DNA of 64,000 nucleotides from Hevea brasiliensis (taxonomy: Eukaryota > Streptophyta > Magnoliopsida > Malpighiales > Euphorbiaceae): assembly GCF_030052815.1 (NCBI RefSeq), contig NC_079507.1:17878141-17942140 (forward strand). Reading direction: 5' to 3'. The notes below the pieces were generated by a model. That model made no database searches. It was not told the DNA's origin and worked only from the letters and a program-made list of their open reading frames with translations. The position numbers were made by a program, and so were the translations under genes. Shown in pieces: positions 11,798 through 23,405 of the stretch (its first letter is position 1; each line of letters starts with the position of its first letter).

Positions 11798-11902
11798 ATT
11801 CAAAATAACAAAGATAAACAGATCTGCATTAGTGTCACCTCGACTCTTACAAATGCAATGCATGGTATGGACTCAATCTAGGCCCAGAAACGCCTAAACC
11901 GT

Positions 11903-11914
11903 GCTCTGATACCA
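11903..11914 (-). other. Primer-binding site, element A
   Basis: TGGTATCAGAGC in sense, complementary to initiator tRNA-Met, 5 bases from the 5' LTR. Confidence 0.92.
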
Positions 11915-12539
11915 CTAAATGTGACACCCCTTACCCATCTACAGTATATCCGAGTAAGCTATGTCACACGGTATACCGAAACACTCCATTTTATCTTAAT
12001 TATTTTTATTCTTCCTTAATTAATTTTTATCATAGTTTTGAATATAACTTGTGAAATATAATTCATTTAAGTCATTTATTGAAATTATAATTTATTTGAG
12101 GTTCCGAAAATTTTATAGAAAATCTGGCAGAGTACCGGCTAAAAATGGAGAAAACAGTTCTTCGGAACCTGTTAAAAACACTTCCAATAATCATTTCCAA
12201 CAATCCCAACTTCATTTCATCAACAAAATCTCAATATGTTTTTCAACAACATTTCCATTTCTCAATCATTCATCTCATATGATAATCATGTAAAAGTCAT
12301 AAATAAATATTCACTTTTTCATTCACAAACACAATATCTACTATTTACATTAATACTAAAATACATTACATAAGTCTCAATTACATATGAGAAAATAAAA
12401 GTTATTACAAAATATCAAAATAAAACCTAGTGTCCTACCAATGCACTGATGACGGTGAGGTGACACGGATACTATGCAAAGCTGCAGGAGGTCTCACCCA
12501 CCGTGGTCTCATGGGATCTCACAAGATCTCCAGAACCTA

Positions 12540-12577
12540 CGCATGGCAAAAGCAACGCGCTAAGCAGTAATGCTTAG
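12540..12577 (-). other. LTR double hairpin, element A 5' LTR
   Basis: Hairpin 1 stem CTAAGCA/TGCTTAG (7 bp, loop GTAA on the + strand) and hairpin 2 with arms CGCATGGC/GCAACGCG. One arm base differs from the 3' LTR. Confidence 0.6.
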
Positions 12578-14217
12578 TGGTGCCAATAATAAAATACAAA
12601 GAAATAACAAAAAAATAAATGTGCAGTGAATGTATCGATGTCTTATTGCAAATAAATTTTCAATGAGTATTTGTAATCTTACTTATTGTGTACTTGTTAT
12701 ATTCATTATTTCGTTAAATTTATCCACTTTCATTTTTTTTTGGTTGCCCAAGTAACCTATACTGGATGACTGGACTGGATAAATGGGTAAACTGGCACTG
12801 GGTATCAAGCACCTCGGGCCATCACACCATCGGTCACATATGTATCTCCCGGTGTGCAACAGAACAGCTAATAAACTGTAATAACATCAGGCACTAGGCC
12901 AAATTTCAATACAAGGTCAGAATGGCTAAAAGCCATGAAATCACAGAATGGCATAATGCCATGTGCAGTACTACTAACTGAACCCTATTGGCATGCCAAA
13001 CTATCCAAACCAATCTTGTTAGGTATACTAGGGCATTTGTTACTTTGGAATCTTTCAATTTTTGAATTTCAAGTTTTGGTGTTACTATTCCCTTCATTAG
13101 TCAACAAAAATATTGACTTTTGTATAGAAAATAGGTACATTGGTTTTAACACTCCCAACATACCACATTTTGCATTCAAAATTTGTTGGCATTGATTACC
13201 AATACCATTTCTAAGCTTAAAATTAATGGAGCAAAATTTTCAGTTTTTATACCCTATATTTACTGTTCCATTAGTTACTGTTGTAGTGGGAATTTGAGAA
13301 AATGATAAACATAAAAGTTGTTCCTTATTTTGTCTAGTTGAATTTCTTTTTTTGAATCACTCCATTTGGAGTTTTGTAGCTCAAGTTATGGTTCAAAAAC
13401 CACAACTGGCCGGATTGAAAAATTTCAGAACTGACCATATCTACACTGTAGTAAATAGTAATTTCCACTCTCTTGTTGAATAGGTTCTGGTCATAATTTT
13501 GGGTAGGTTCCTTCATTAAAGTTGTTGGTCTATATCTCAGCTTGTGTTGGTAAAATTTCAGGTCAATTGGGCCATTCTACACTGAGTTATGGCTAAATGA
13601 ATAATCACTGTTCATTTGGTCATTCTGCAGAAACTGGTTGCAGGACACCCGGATTGAGGCAAGTTTTTGGTCCACTTGGTTTGGTCTTTTGGGTATGGTT
13701 TCTTCACCAAAGTTGTGCCATTATGTGTCTAGTTTCATGTCCAATTGGCCAAATACCAATTGAACCTACACAGCCCAAGTTGTGGCTGTCCAAACAGGCT
13801 GGACTTACATCCAAACCTGCTGCTCTCACTAGGCAGCATACCAAATCAGTTTTCTAATGCTATAATTCACTCCAAGTTATGGTCAATTTCCCTCAAATGG
13901 TCACTAATTGACCCTTAGAATTTTCATTCAACATTACATAAACAAAGTCCAAATTTCTCTTCAAAACCCTAATTCCCCATTCCAATTCACACAATATGCA
14001 TTAGTTAAACACACTAATTCATTATCAATATGTATATACACTTCAAACACCATCTCTAATCCATTCTAAGCCCATTAAAAAAATCAAATCCCCACTTCCA
14101 ATAGGCTGCCGAAATTTACCTCTACCCTAGCATGCATAATTCCCTTCAAATCCCACAATTTCTTAGCTTAACTTTGTGCCTTAACATGATTATCCAAAGA
14201 AAAAAAAGAAAGATGGC

Positions 14218-14223
14218 ACCAAC
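14218..14223 (-). promoter_or_regulatory. Putative 5' splice donor, element A
   Basis: Sense CAAG|GTTGGT here and CAAG|GTTAGT in the 3' LTR, at the place where element C has CAAG|GTAAGT. The implied intron to 11796 is about 2.43 kb. Confidence 0.3.
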
Positions 14224-15086
14224 CTTGTTGGAGCTAACTCCCAAGCTTGAAAAAACTTTCTTTTCCTTCTTCTTTTTGCTGGTTAGAGAGAGTTTAAGGT
14301 GCAAGGAAGAATTTTTGTGAAGTGATTAAGTGAGTTTATAGTGAAACTTAGTGGGGTGTGAAGCTTGATGAAGTTTTAATGGAGGTTTGGCTTAAGGGCA
14401 AGAATTCGGCTGGTTTGAGGGAGAAGAAGGCATATGGTGTTTTGATTTTTTTTTGGTCTCAATTGTCTCTTTTTATTAGTTAATTAAGTGGTTGTTTAAA
14501 TGTAATTGGTGGAAATTTTTAAATGACATCATAATGATGTCATAATTTGCAATATATTTCATTTTCTTTTCTTTTCTTTTCTACTAACTTCAAATTGATT
14601 TTTCATCAACATTAATTCATATTTTTTGTCATATAATTTATGTACTTAATTTGACAAGTTGGTCAGAAATCACCTCTGAAGGCGAAATGACCAAAATGCC
14701 CTCCGTTTGGCTTAACGGGTCAAAATTGTCTGTATCGATTGAAAAATTTTTCTAAATATTTTCTTGGCATTCTAATGCCATAGGAACCTCAATGACCCTT
14801 CTCTGGAGTCCCAATAATTATTTTATAATTTTTCTCCCTGGTCTAGGGCTCCTAGTTGCGAGAACCGCAACTTCTCACTAGGTTACCCATCACTAGGGCA
14901 CCGGCTCATTTAACTTGGTTGTATTTTATTTTTAAAATTTTTCCTATATTTTTTCGTATTAATATTTGAGTTAATTATGGTTCCTCACTTTAGTTTAAAT
15001 ATTTTTCCGAACGTTCTAGCTGTCCAGTCCGACATTGGTCACCGAAACAGTAGAATGTACGGAGTTGCTACAGGGAGGGTGTTACA

Positions 15087-15359
15087 ATTTCTTTTCATGT
15101 TTTGAATAACTGTTTTCTTAAAATACAGATGGCATTCTACCGAAATTTAATTTATCCAAAAAAATTTAATTTATGACTTAGTGTCAAATAAAGGTTTTTA
15201 ATATTTGTGAAAAAAATATACCCACCGCTTTCAAAATGAACGAAAATTGTTTCAAAATCCATTGAGTATATTTAATGAGTTATCAGTAGGCGAAGTATGG
15301 TAATTCATTAGGCGTACTACGAGATCATGTTATGCCTTACAGAGGGGTAGGGTGTGACA
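15087..15359 (+). repeat. 5' LTR fragment of element B, 3' end
   Basis: Resumes the B LTR after element A and ends GGGTGTGACA, followed by the PBS. It matches about 21743-22028 of the 3' LTR, with visible divergence. Confidence 0.85.
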
Positions 15360-15366
15360 TGTTTAG

Positions 15367-15378
15367 TGGTATCAAAAC
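15367..15378 (+). other. Decayed primer-binding site, element B
   Basis: TGGTATCAAAAC, two changes from TGGTATCAGAGC, 7 bases after the LTR end. Confidence 0.75.
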
Positions 15379-15517
15379 AATTGTTTTAAAGTAAATTTTG
15401 AATTGTGTACTTGAATTATTTTTCGATAAATACAACTGCTCAAATGTTTGATACATATAGTACATTTACATCATAAATATGAACCAATAGAGAGAAATCT
15501 CCTTGTGTTGGTTGTAC

Positions 15518-15519
15518 AG
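15518..15519 (+). promoter_or_regulatory. Putative 3' splice site before gag, element B
   Basis: GTTGGTTGTACAG|GAAATAG, 26 bases before the gag ATG at 15545. It matches D (GGTTGTTCAG|GAAGTAG). Confidence 0.4.
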
Positions 15520-15544
15520 GAAATAGAAAATCCTGTGAAAAGAT

Positions 15545-16140
15545 ATGGAAGAGAAGGATGAGACAAAAGAATAGTCTGTGACAGCAAAAGTACAAGGTGA
15601 GGCCTAGCTCCTCAGAGTGTCGGAGGCTCGACTGTACCAGTTTTACTGGTACAAATTACTGCACAAATGGCCCAGCAAATGGCCACTTTCTTTCAGCAAA
15701 TGGCTAATAATATGTCAGTCCAGGCCAAGTACAAATCCAACCCCCATAAGGGCAACATGAAATAGAAAAGAGTGAGAAACCTATGGGTTAGAATTTGAGT
15801 AGTAATTTGAGAAAGAGAAAAGATTTTGAGGGACCCCGACCTCCTAAGTATGACAAAGGCAGATCTTCAGGGCAGAACCAATCAAGAACCATTCATCAAA
15901 GAACCAGAAGTTCCTATCCTATTCGTATCTATGATGTTTGTGGAAAATTACATGGGGGCATTTGTCGTAAGGTCACTGGAGCCTACTAAAATTTTGGTGG
16001 AATCGGGCATTACACCCGAGATTATACTAGCACACATCGATTTATGCCACATACTACACCAGAGGAATCAGTCCAAGGTTCTGATTTTAGAGACTCATTA
16101 ATAGTTAGTAGGGGCAGAGGCAAAAGTTGAGACAACACTT
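15545..16140 (+). pseudogene. gag: gag remnant with decayed zinc knuckle, element B
   Basis: The start ATG 15545-15547 aligns with the gag start of D. The N-terminus AQMAQQMATFFQQMANNMSVQ is readable near 15664-15725. The capsid centre seen in A, C and D is missing, and the text jumps to a basic linker (LRKRKDFEGPRPP) near 15800. Next comes a knuckle-like CGKLHGGICRKVTGAY (about 15940-15987), then HYTRDYT, in which knuckle cysteines have become Tyr. Frequent stops and frameshifts show it is long dead. Confidence 0.75.
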
Positions 16141-16189
16141 TGGGTAATCCTAGCATAATGGACCAACCCGAGTAGAGGAATACATTAGA

Positions 16190-16490
16190 AAGAGTGTACG
16201 CCATGCATCGAGGGGCAAAAAACAGAGACTTTAGATGTAGTTGCCAATACGTTCTTAACTTTTGAAAGGAATAATTATGTACTATTTGATTCTGGCTCTA
16301 CTTATTTATATTCTAATACTAGAATTATATGTTCTACGGCTATTTCCTTTAATGGAAATAATTTTTGATATATTAGTGATTAGCCTATTAAGATAAGAAC
16401 TATGATAATAAGCGTGACTAGAATTAGTATTGGCAGAGTTTATCATAAAAAATATTTGCTAGCATACAATAAATTATAAAGCTAATTAGT
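16190..16490 (+). pseudogene. Protease remnant, element B
   Basis: A readable YVLFDSGSTYLYSNTR block near 16275-16322 is the aspartic-protease active site (DSGS here, DPGS in the other elements). Downstream text weakly follows the protease of D (VTRISIGRVYHKKY) with stops. Confidence 0.65.
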
Positions 16491-17540
16491 GAGCCTACTT
16501 AATATAAGGCAAGAGGACCTAAAAGTAAATTACAATAATAGAGTTGCTTTAGATGAGGGCAAAGATGTTACTGTTAGTAATTGTCAATGGATATTGTAAT
16601 TAGAATAAGTTTCGGATATTAGTGAATTCGAAAAGGACAAAATATAGAAAAGTTTGATCTATTAGAATTTATCGTAGTAACTATGCAATGTTCTTGATGT
16701 TTGTGCTGTAAGCTGCAGATTACAGTATTGACTTGAGATTATTATATAGAGCTATGTAGTACTCGATAGTGCACTAGTATAAGGATAGCTGCCAACGGTA
16801 TCTGTTTTGATATAGTTATGTCAAGACCGAATTTTATTGTTGGAAATGAGTTTAAAAATCCTACTTAGGGGTTTAAAACTCTAAAGTTAGGTTATGGTTA
16901 TAAGATAGCTAGAGTCATTAACTCAGTTATCTAACCCGAACTATGATACATCAAGAATTGCTATAAAACTAAAGATTTCAGTATAGTCATAAATTAAAGA
17001 TAACATTGATAGTGTAAGGTCATCCGATCTCGGATATGGGGTTATAATTATTTGATATGGTCATTTCACCTAAAGTTTAGCGAAAAACAGTATCATAATA
17101 GTATAACAGCAAGGCATAAAGAAAAATTTTGTTCCCCTAAAGGCGACAGGATGCCATGGATGGAATAAATAGTTGAATGATGTTCTAATTAAGACAAGGA
17201 AGGATGAAGATGGTAAAAAAGAATGACATTAGGAAAAATATTTATGGCATAAAAGTGCAAATATCGAAATACATTAAACAAAAGCAAACAAGATGGTGTA
17301 AAATGGCACATAGGCTTAGATTTAAAATAAGTGACAGGATAAGATAACAATTATGAATCTATGGCAAATGATAGATAAGTAATTCTAATACAACCACAAT
17401 GATCATTCGATAAGGAAACTTGAATCGAAATATTAAATGGAATAATAGTAAGAGAAAGTAGTGTTATACCCACAAATTAAACATTATATTAAATTGTTAA
17501 AAGTCTTACATAGACTCAAAGATAAGAAGATTGTAAGAGA
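16491..17540 (+). other. Unreadable interior of element B
   Basis: About 1 kb between protease and integrase remnants. No open frame, and no RT or RNase H motif seen in any frame. By position it should hold pol, so it is either decayed beyond recognition or largely replaced. Confidence 0.5.
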
Positions 17541-17680
17541 GAAAAACTAAGTTCTCACTTCATAGGATTATATGAGGTCTGAGAAAGAGTGGATCCGTCA
17601 GCACACAGGATTGCTTACCTCTAGAATTGAAAGGAATTCATATTTAACTTATGACAGAAGCTCATAAGGAATTGGGCACA
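17541..17680 (+). pseudogene. Integrase C-terminal remnant, element B
   Basis: Near 17550-17630 the text follows the LSPRF-GPYEV-ERVGP-AYRLALP block of the other integrases with substitutions and stops (read as LSPHFIGLYEV, then RVDPSAHRIAYL). The chromodomain is not recognisable downstream. Confidence 0.55.
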
Positions 17681-17840
17681 TGAGGTGAGCAATCGATCTG
17701 TAATATTATTGGCTAAAGTGCTACGGACCATCATTCAGATTATAAGACTACATGGAAATGTGAGAGAGACATAAGAAAACAACACATACGGATGATTAAG
17801 GACTGACAATGGGCAAAATTTCGAGGTCGAAATTTCTTTT

Positions 17841-17864
17841 AAGGGGGGGGGGGGGGGAGAGAAT
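17841..17864 (+). other. Polypurine tract with a 15-G run, element B
   Basis: AA, then 15 G, then AGAGAAT immediately before the 3' LTR. Element E has a similar but shorter tract (29015-29030). Confidence 0.8.
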
Positions 17865-18504
17865 TGTAACACCCCTATATGCATAGTCCTGTGCAAATCA
17901 CTGTTCTAGTGACCGGTGTCTGTAGATAGCTAGCATGTCTGGAACTACACTTAAATGATATTAAGAAGACATAAAATGATGAAATATAAGTTAAGAAAAT
18001 ACAAGAAAAATTAAGAGAAAATAGAAGAGATGAAGTGCAATTAGGTTAAACGAGCCAGAAACCGTAGCGATGGGTGACCGCACCGGAAAGTTACGACGAA
18101 GGCAATTGCCAACCCCAGACCGTGGGGAACTCTCGAAAATAATTTTTGAGACATAATTAAATGCCTATAGAGGTGTAATTAACATTAGAAATGTCAAAGA
18201 AAATTAATGAATTAATATAAAGAAAAACAAAAAATCAAGAAACTGATAAAAATTGGTGTTATCGAAAAATCAGGAATATAACCCGAAGAGGGGAATTTTG
18301 GTCAATTTACACTTAGAGTTGACTTTTGACCTCAATGTTCATTAAAAATAAGTGGTATTACACTTTGAAAATATCATGAAAATAAGAAATGTGGTACATA
18401 ATGTAAATAGTAAAAGAAATGAGGTAACTTTGCAAATTAAGTAACTTTAATTAACTAAGTCATTAATTTAAGTTAGTGCTCCACTAACTGCATATCATGG
18501 GACC

Positions 18505-18512
18505 TATATAAA
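18505..18512 (+). promoter_or_regulatory. TATA box, element B LTR
   Basis: TATATAAA about 640 bp into the LTR. The predicted start about 30 bp downstream gives a leader exon of about 200 nt before the donor at 18738. Confidence 0.45.
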
Positions 18513-18737
18513 CTATCTTGAATAGAATTTAGTCATCTTCAACCTTTAAAACATAACCAGCCGAGACAAAAATACCATGGAAATTCCATGGCCGAACTTG
18601 AAAACACCACCATGCACTCCCATTCGAATCCTCATTTCACCATAATTCCTTCATTAAAGCTTGCACACTCCACTTGAGGAAGCTATTAGGAGCAAGGAAA
18701 AGAAGATTTAGTGAGGTTTTGGGAAAGCTCTCAAGAG

Positions 18738-18743
18738 GTAAGT
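18738..18743 (+). promoter_or_regulatory. Putative 5' splice donor, element B LTR
   Basis: AAGAG|GTAAGT, a full match to the plant donor consensus, at the same relative place as in C and G. Confidence 0.45.
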
Positions 18744-20681
18744 GTCCAATCTTTCCACTTTTCTTTAGTAATTTTTATGTTTAGGTTAAAGGAAATTGAT
18801 TGGTGATGAAATTTGAAAGAAAATTTTGAGTTAGCAAACTGTCCAATTTTGGCAGCCATTAGAGGTGAAATTTCTTGAGTTTTTCTTACATTAAAATGAT
18901 GGGAATTAGTGTTGATTGGGTGAATTTGATGTATTGGTAAATTATTTCCCATGTATGTATATTGAACACTTGAAGTTAGGAGTTTGGAAAGTGTAATGGA
19001 AAGCCTTGGCATATGGCTAATTTCGGAAGCCTTGAATTTTATGGATTAATGTTTGATTTCATGAATTCAAATGATGAATTATGGTATTGATGGATTAAGG
19101 GTAGTATATGTAAGTAATGGTTGGAATTGTATGCAGTAAAAGTAAGTGATTTCATGTATATGTGAATGTTGAATTTAACCTTGAGAATTAGGGTTGTAAT
19201 ATGTGCCTTGAATACTTGTCTATTCTGCCCAAATTGACATAATTGAGCTGTGATGAATGGTATAGAAGTGCCATGAATGCAGTATTATAGTATTGGGAGG
19301 AGGAGAATTGTCAATTGGAAGTGCCTTGTTATATGCAGGTTGTGTTTGTTATTGGCTGTAGCTAAATTGAGCCATAAGTACAAAATTGTGACCCTAATTG
19401 GTATGAGGCCAATTGGAGGCAAAACTAGACATAAAATAGGCCAACTTTCATGTAGAAATATTGCCAAAATTTTGCCTAAAAATTGACCTAAAAAGTGACC
19501 GAATCCGGAATTGCCTAACATAGGAACCCAGAATTTGACCATATGAATAATATCCGTTTAATTGGTCATAACTCACTCAAAACAGGTCCAAATGACTTGA
19601 AATTTATACCGTTGGAAAGCTTAGACATAGGGCTACAACTTTGGTAAAGGCCATTAACTAAGTCAAATTGCTTGCATAAACAGAGGTACCAAAACTGTCC
19701 AGAACCATTGCAACCCAGAATTTGCCAAATAAATGTAACTTGACCAGTTTTGGTAAAAAGAACATATCTTGGTCTATACAACTTCAAATGACATGAAATC
19801 AGTACCAAAATTTCAATAATACATAGACCTACAAAATTGGTAATTTGACCAACACCCAGAAATCAAGAGAAATAGGTCAATTAGCTTGATCAAGTTGATG
19901 TACAAAATCTGGAAATGGTATAATTGACCATTAAATCCAGCATATTCATTTAAGCATGTCTCCCACAAGAAGTCTTCAATTGAAAGGTGCCATACCATTC
20001 TGGAAAACTAAGAAACAGAACTAAAACATTGCTTTGGACACTCTCCTCAAATTATGAATACAAGAAGTCTGAATTATAGGTCAATATTTTTGACCTAATT
20101 AAGGACCATGCCAATACAAGACCTTTGAGTCCAGCCCAATAAGTTGACCATAAGTAATTTTACAAGACTTGAAAAATTCCAATTAAAATTTCTAAGTGAC
20201 CTTAAGATATAGGACAACAAATCCTATGAAGAATGCTAAGCCTAAACATTGCTATAAGCTGTCCAAATAAATTGGTTAAATTCCATACCAAAATTGCCTA
20301 GTAAGGAAACTAAAATTCAGATTTGACCTAGTTATGATTAATTGATCATAACTTAAGCTATACAACTCAAAATGGAGTGATTCAAAAAGGGAACTAAAGA
20401 AGACACAATAAGAAATAGTTTGATGAAGAGAATTTTGGTAAATTTTCACTGTAACATTGGACCAATGGATAGTAAACATTGGCCATGAATATGAGAATTT
20501 AAAATAACATACACTGAGCTTTGAAATATTATTTGCAATTAAGGCCAACATGAGTTAAACTCAAATTGAGGGATCATAGTGCAACTAGAATTAATTATTA
20601 GAAATGGTTCGAATGGATACTAAAACACTTTAAAATTGAGTGTTTCAGTTGAAGAGGACTTTGAGAAGCATAAGGAACATT

Positions 20682-20704
20682 GAGTCAAGGCCTAGAGGCG
20701 ACTC
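20682..20704 (+). other. GAGTC hairpin before GTGCAC, element B LTR
   Basis: Outer stem GAGTC/GACTC and inner stem GCC/GGC with a 4-base loop, followed 13 bases on by GGTTTGTGCACAA. Also at 1918-1940, 26635-26657 and 38352-38374 (minus strand). Confidence 0.5.
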
Positions 20705-21296
20705 AAATCAGGTTTGTGCACAATAAACTTATTTAAGTATTTCTTATTGAAATTTGATTTAGTATGTGATATGAATAGTTTTTTATTGTTTTAGCTTTGG
20801 GAATTTTATTTGGAAATTATTGTGTTGCCTACTTTGTAAATGAAAATTTTGAGATAAAATGCAATTTGTGGTTTGTATGAAATATTTAAATATTGTGATT
20901 TGAAATTGCTTTTGATTCACACTTGGCATGGCAATATCACTATGTTCTTCCTCCATTTATGGGGTGAGTTTGATTATATTCCTCCTTCTCTGGCTTACCA
21001 GTCTGAGGTGAGTTTGGATGAGTACTCATTAGCTAACTAGCCACCTCCTTCATTGATTTCGATTAGTGAGGTTGTAGTTTGCTTTGTCGTGGTGTACAAC
21101 ATGGCATTGTTTGAAAATTTTGTGTCATGACCTAAGATGTGTATGGATTAGTAACACTGTGTTTATTACATTATTTTACAAAATTGTATTATAAATGTGA
21201 TTTGAAAATTGTGAAATATGAGTGTGAAATGTTTGAATTATGATTTATCAGTGAATATTTTATATTCAGCATTTTAAATTCTTAGTTTATGCACCA

Positions 21297-21335
21297 CTGA
21301 GTTCACCACTCAGTGATAGCTTTGTATGCTGTCGT
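21297..21335 (+). other. LTR double hairpin, element B 3' LTR
   Basis: Stem CTGAGT/ACTCAG, then stem GTGATAGC/GCTGTCGT, which keeps pairing through G-U pairs. Confidence 0.6.
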
Positions 21336-22028
21336 AGGTGAAGGAAAATATAGAGCAGCTGAGTGAGATTAATTGAAGACACAGTGAGACTATCTTCGAG
21401 TATATCATAAGTATACCGTTGTACATTAGATTTTGATGTAATTCTGTAATTATATGTATGTAATTTCATTCGAGCAGTTGTATCAACTCTTTTGTAATAT
21501 ATTTTTAAAATGTAATCAAATACAAATTATGGTAATATTATCTTGAGATTTTATGAACTTATAAAGTTTTGTATTACTAAATTTTTAATACTCCCATGAA
21601 TGTAAATATTAAATTGTTACCTTAATGAGATGATTCAAAGTTTGATTTAATTTAAACTGTGTGTTGGGTTGCTTGTGCTGATTTGTAAAATGAAATTGAA
21701 TAATGGAGTTGCGGTTTAGAAAATAAATTAGGAGTGTTTTTCTTTTCATGTTTTGAAGAACTGTTTTGTCAAAATACAAACGACATTCTGCCGAATTTTT
21801 TGTAAAAATTACGGAGATTCTAAACATCCAAAAAAATTTATTTATGACTTATTGTGAAATAAAGGTTTTTAATATTTGTGAAAAAAATTTACCCACCACT
21901 TTCAAAATGAACGAAAATTATTTTAAAATCCCTTATAGTATATTTAATGAGTTATTGGTAGGCAAAGTACAGTAATTCATTAGGTGTACTACGGGATCAT
22001 GTTATGCGTTATGGAGGGGTAGGGTGTT

Positions 22029-22733
22029 AGTGTGATTAATTGTGTGGGCTCAAGTATAGGTATTTATAAGAAATTCCTTGTTTTCTTTTTTTTTTTTTTT
22101 ACCAAGGGGGAGTCAAATTAATTTTTCATTTTTGAATGTTGCAAAATTAGTTTTTAAAAATGTTTCATTGGAAAATTTATTGAATTAGCTTTCTAGCACT
22201 TCAACGAATAAAAAATCTAACTTTGGGACCAAAAGTTGCATCGATTTTGAATATTTTGATATTTTCAGTAGAATGGACTTCGATAGTTGAAGTAGGAGAC
22301 TTCTGTAGCCAAAGTCAACTTTTAAAATTTGAACTTGTGGTAGACTAAACTTTAGCAACTGAGTTAAGGGATTTTGGTAGCCGAACCTAGGTTTCTGGAA
22401 GTCGAAATAATGAGATTTTAAGTGGTTGAATGACTATTTTTGTATTTAATGCACCCCCAATAGTCATTTTCTTACCAAATGACTATAAATAGAGAGTTAC
22501 AACAACCATCCATTTGAGAATTTATTGATTTCTACTCTTTCTCTCTCTAGAACTTGAGCCTTTCAATTAATTCTTTGAGAAGTTTGTGTTTGAGCTGCAA
22601 TTTCTTGTGTTCTAATAGTCGTTTCAAATGTTATATTTTTGTTATTGAATACTTAGTCTTTTGAGTTTGTTTCTTGTTTAATTAGCACGTTAATGCTTAT
22701 TTTTATGTTATTAGGTGTTTACAAGAGCATGGA
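22029..22733. other. Spacer between elements B and D
   Basis: The only stretch not assigned to a gypsy element. It has a T16-type run near 22086-22101, reiterated GTAGCCGAA/GTAGCCAAAG-like words at about 22300-22400, and TATAAATA at 22484-22491 followed by a CT-rich leader (about 22532-22550). There is no convincing open frame. It may be host DNA or part of another repeat's promoter (for example a Copia-type LTR). I cannot tell which. Confidence 0.5.
22484..22491 (+). promoter_or_regulatory. TATA box in the spacer
   Basis: ACTATAAATAGAGAG with a pyrimidine-rich tract about 50 bp downstream is a good plant core promoter by sequence. No downstream gene is visible before element D begins at 22734. 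Confidence 0.4.
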
Positions 22734-23163
22734 TGTAACACCCTGAACCTCCGAGCTATGAATAGTACTATTTTTGGTCCGTGACTAGTACTATTCAAAG
22801 ACACCTTGAGGATCAAAAATAAATAGAAAATTAATTGAGATAGACACAATAAAAATTCAATTGACCCAAAAATATAAGGACTCACCGGGCATATTGTAAA
22901 AGAGGGATTATGACCCGATAAGGGGCATTTTGGTCAATTCACTTTAAGAGTTGATTTTTGACCAAAATATCAATTTAAGTAAATGAAAATAATAAATTTA
23001 ATTATGAATAAATTTTTAAGGAAAAATTTAAGTAAAAATGTGTAAGGGGAAATTTAAGAAGTGAAAACTTAAATTTTCATTTTCATTAAGACAAAATTTA
23101 AAATTATGACTTATGGGCTTTTGATAATTAAATTCAATTTTTAATTAAAAAGGAATAAATAAG

Positions 23164-23171
23164 TATAAAAG
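23164..23171 (+). promoter_or_regulatory. TATA box, element D LTR
   Basis: TATAAAAG with CCTCATTCTTTCTCC about 25 bp downstream as likely initiator. This would drive genomic RNA from about 430-460 bp into the LTR. Confidence 0.5.
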
Positions 23172-23399
23172 AAGACAAAGCCTCATTCTTTCTCCCCATC
23201 GTGCCACCACCCTCTCCACTCTCTCTTTCTCTTCTCTTTTCTTTACTTCCTCTATTAACACTTATTCCCCATCTTTCATTTCCTCACTTTCCTTCCATGG
23301 GTCCTTCATCTATTTAGTAGGAAATATCAAAACAAACTTTGATTGAGAGATTAAAAAAATTAGAAGAGATTTGAAGTGGAAAAAAAATCATCAAGTGAG

Positions 23400-23405
23400 G
23401 TAAGC
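23400..23405 (+). promoter_or_regulatory. Putative 5' splice donor, element D LTR
   Basis: GTGAG|GTAAGC, about 200 nt after the predicted transcription start. The partner acceptor is at 41673-41674, about 2.8 kb away before E inserted. Confidence 0.4.

Larger units (their letters stand above)
4468..15086 (-). mobile_element. Element A, complete Ty3/gypsy chromovirus (family 2)
   Basis: A complete minus-strand LTR retrotransposon of 10.6 kb: 3' LTR 4468-7647, interior 7648-11919, 5' LTR 11920-15086. The flanks TTTTC (4463-4467) and ATTTC (15087-15091) form a 5-bp target duplication with one mismatch. The target is the 5' LTR of element B, whose uninterrupted counterpart is near 21735-21760. 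The gene order gag, PR, RT, RNase H, IN, chromodomain is Ty3/gypsy. Pol is broken by several stops and by an in-frame integrase deletion of about 500 bp, so A cannot move by itself. The LTRs are very similar by eye (a few per cent different), so the insertion is younger than B. Confidence 0.92.
11920..15086 (-). repeat. 5' LTR of element A
   Basis: 3,167 bp, TGTGACACC to GTGTTACA. It is nearly collinear with 4468-7647, with the same modules and U3 palindrome (14524-14542). A locally divergent block at about 12466-12535 does not match the 3' LTR, C or H. The putative donor lies at 14223-14218. Confidence 0.92.
15360..22028 (+). mobile_element. Element B, old decayed Ty3/gypsy element (family 3)
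   Basis: Interior plus 3' LTR of a + strand element whose 5' LTR is broken up at 4136-4467 and 15087-15359 and continues left of the window. The interior is only about 2.5 kb, against about 4.3 kb in A. No RT or RNase H motif could be read, so much of pol is deleted or decayed. It is the oldest element on the left side, judged by decay and by hosting L and A. Confidence 0.85.
17865..22028 (+). repeat. 3' LTR of element B
   Basis: About 4.16 kb, starting TGTAACACCCC. The terminal GGGTGTGACA is degraded to GGGTGTTAG, so the end is approximate. It contains TATATAAA (18505-18512), a donor-like AGAG|GTAAGT (18738), ATAACT-type modules at about 19560-20430, a GAGTC hairpin (20682-20704) and the double hairpin (21297-21335). 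The 5'-end sequence resembles G and I. Confidence 0.88.

Noticed and set aside
12448..12475. CTGATGACGGTGAGG as a hammerhead ribozyme core
   Set aside because: No GAAA core partner or closing stems in the right order were found, and in C and H the equivalent text lacks the core. It is also on the antisense strand of the element.
6154..13857. Near-identical 86-codon open frames at 6154-6414 and 13597-13857, and similar pairs at 27633-27929/39362-39658 and 26471-26695/38188-38412, as conserved small genes
   Set aside because: Each pair lies in the two LTRs of one element, on the antisense strand, so the copies are identical by descent. No start context, domain or codon pattern supports coding.
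16491..17540. RT and RNase H domains in element B
   Set aside because: No RT or RNase H motif could be read in any frame. Assigning them by position alone would be a guess.
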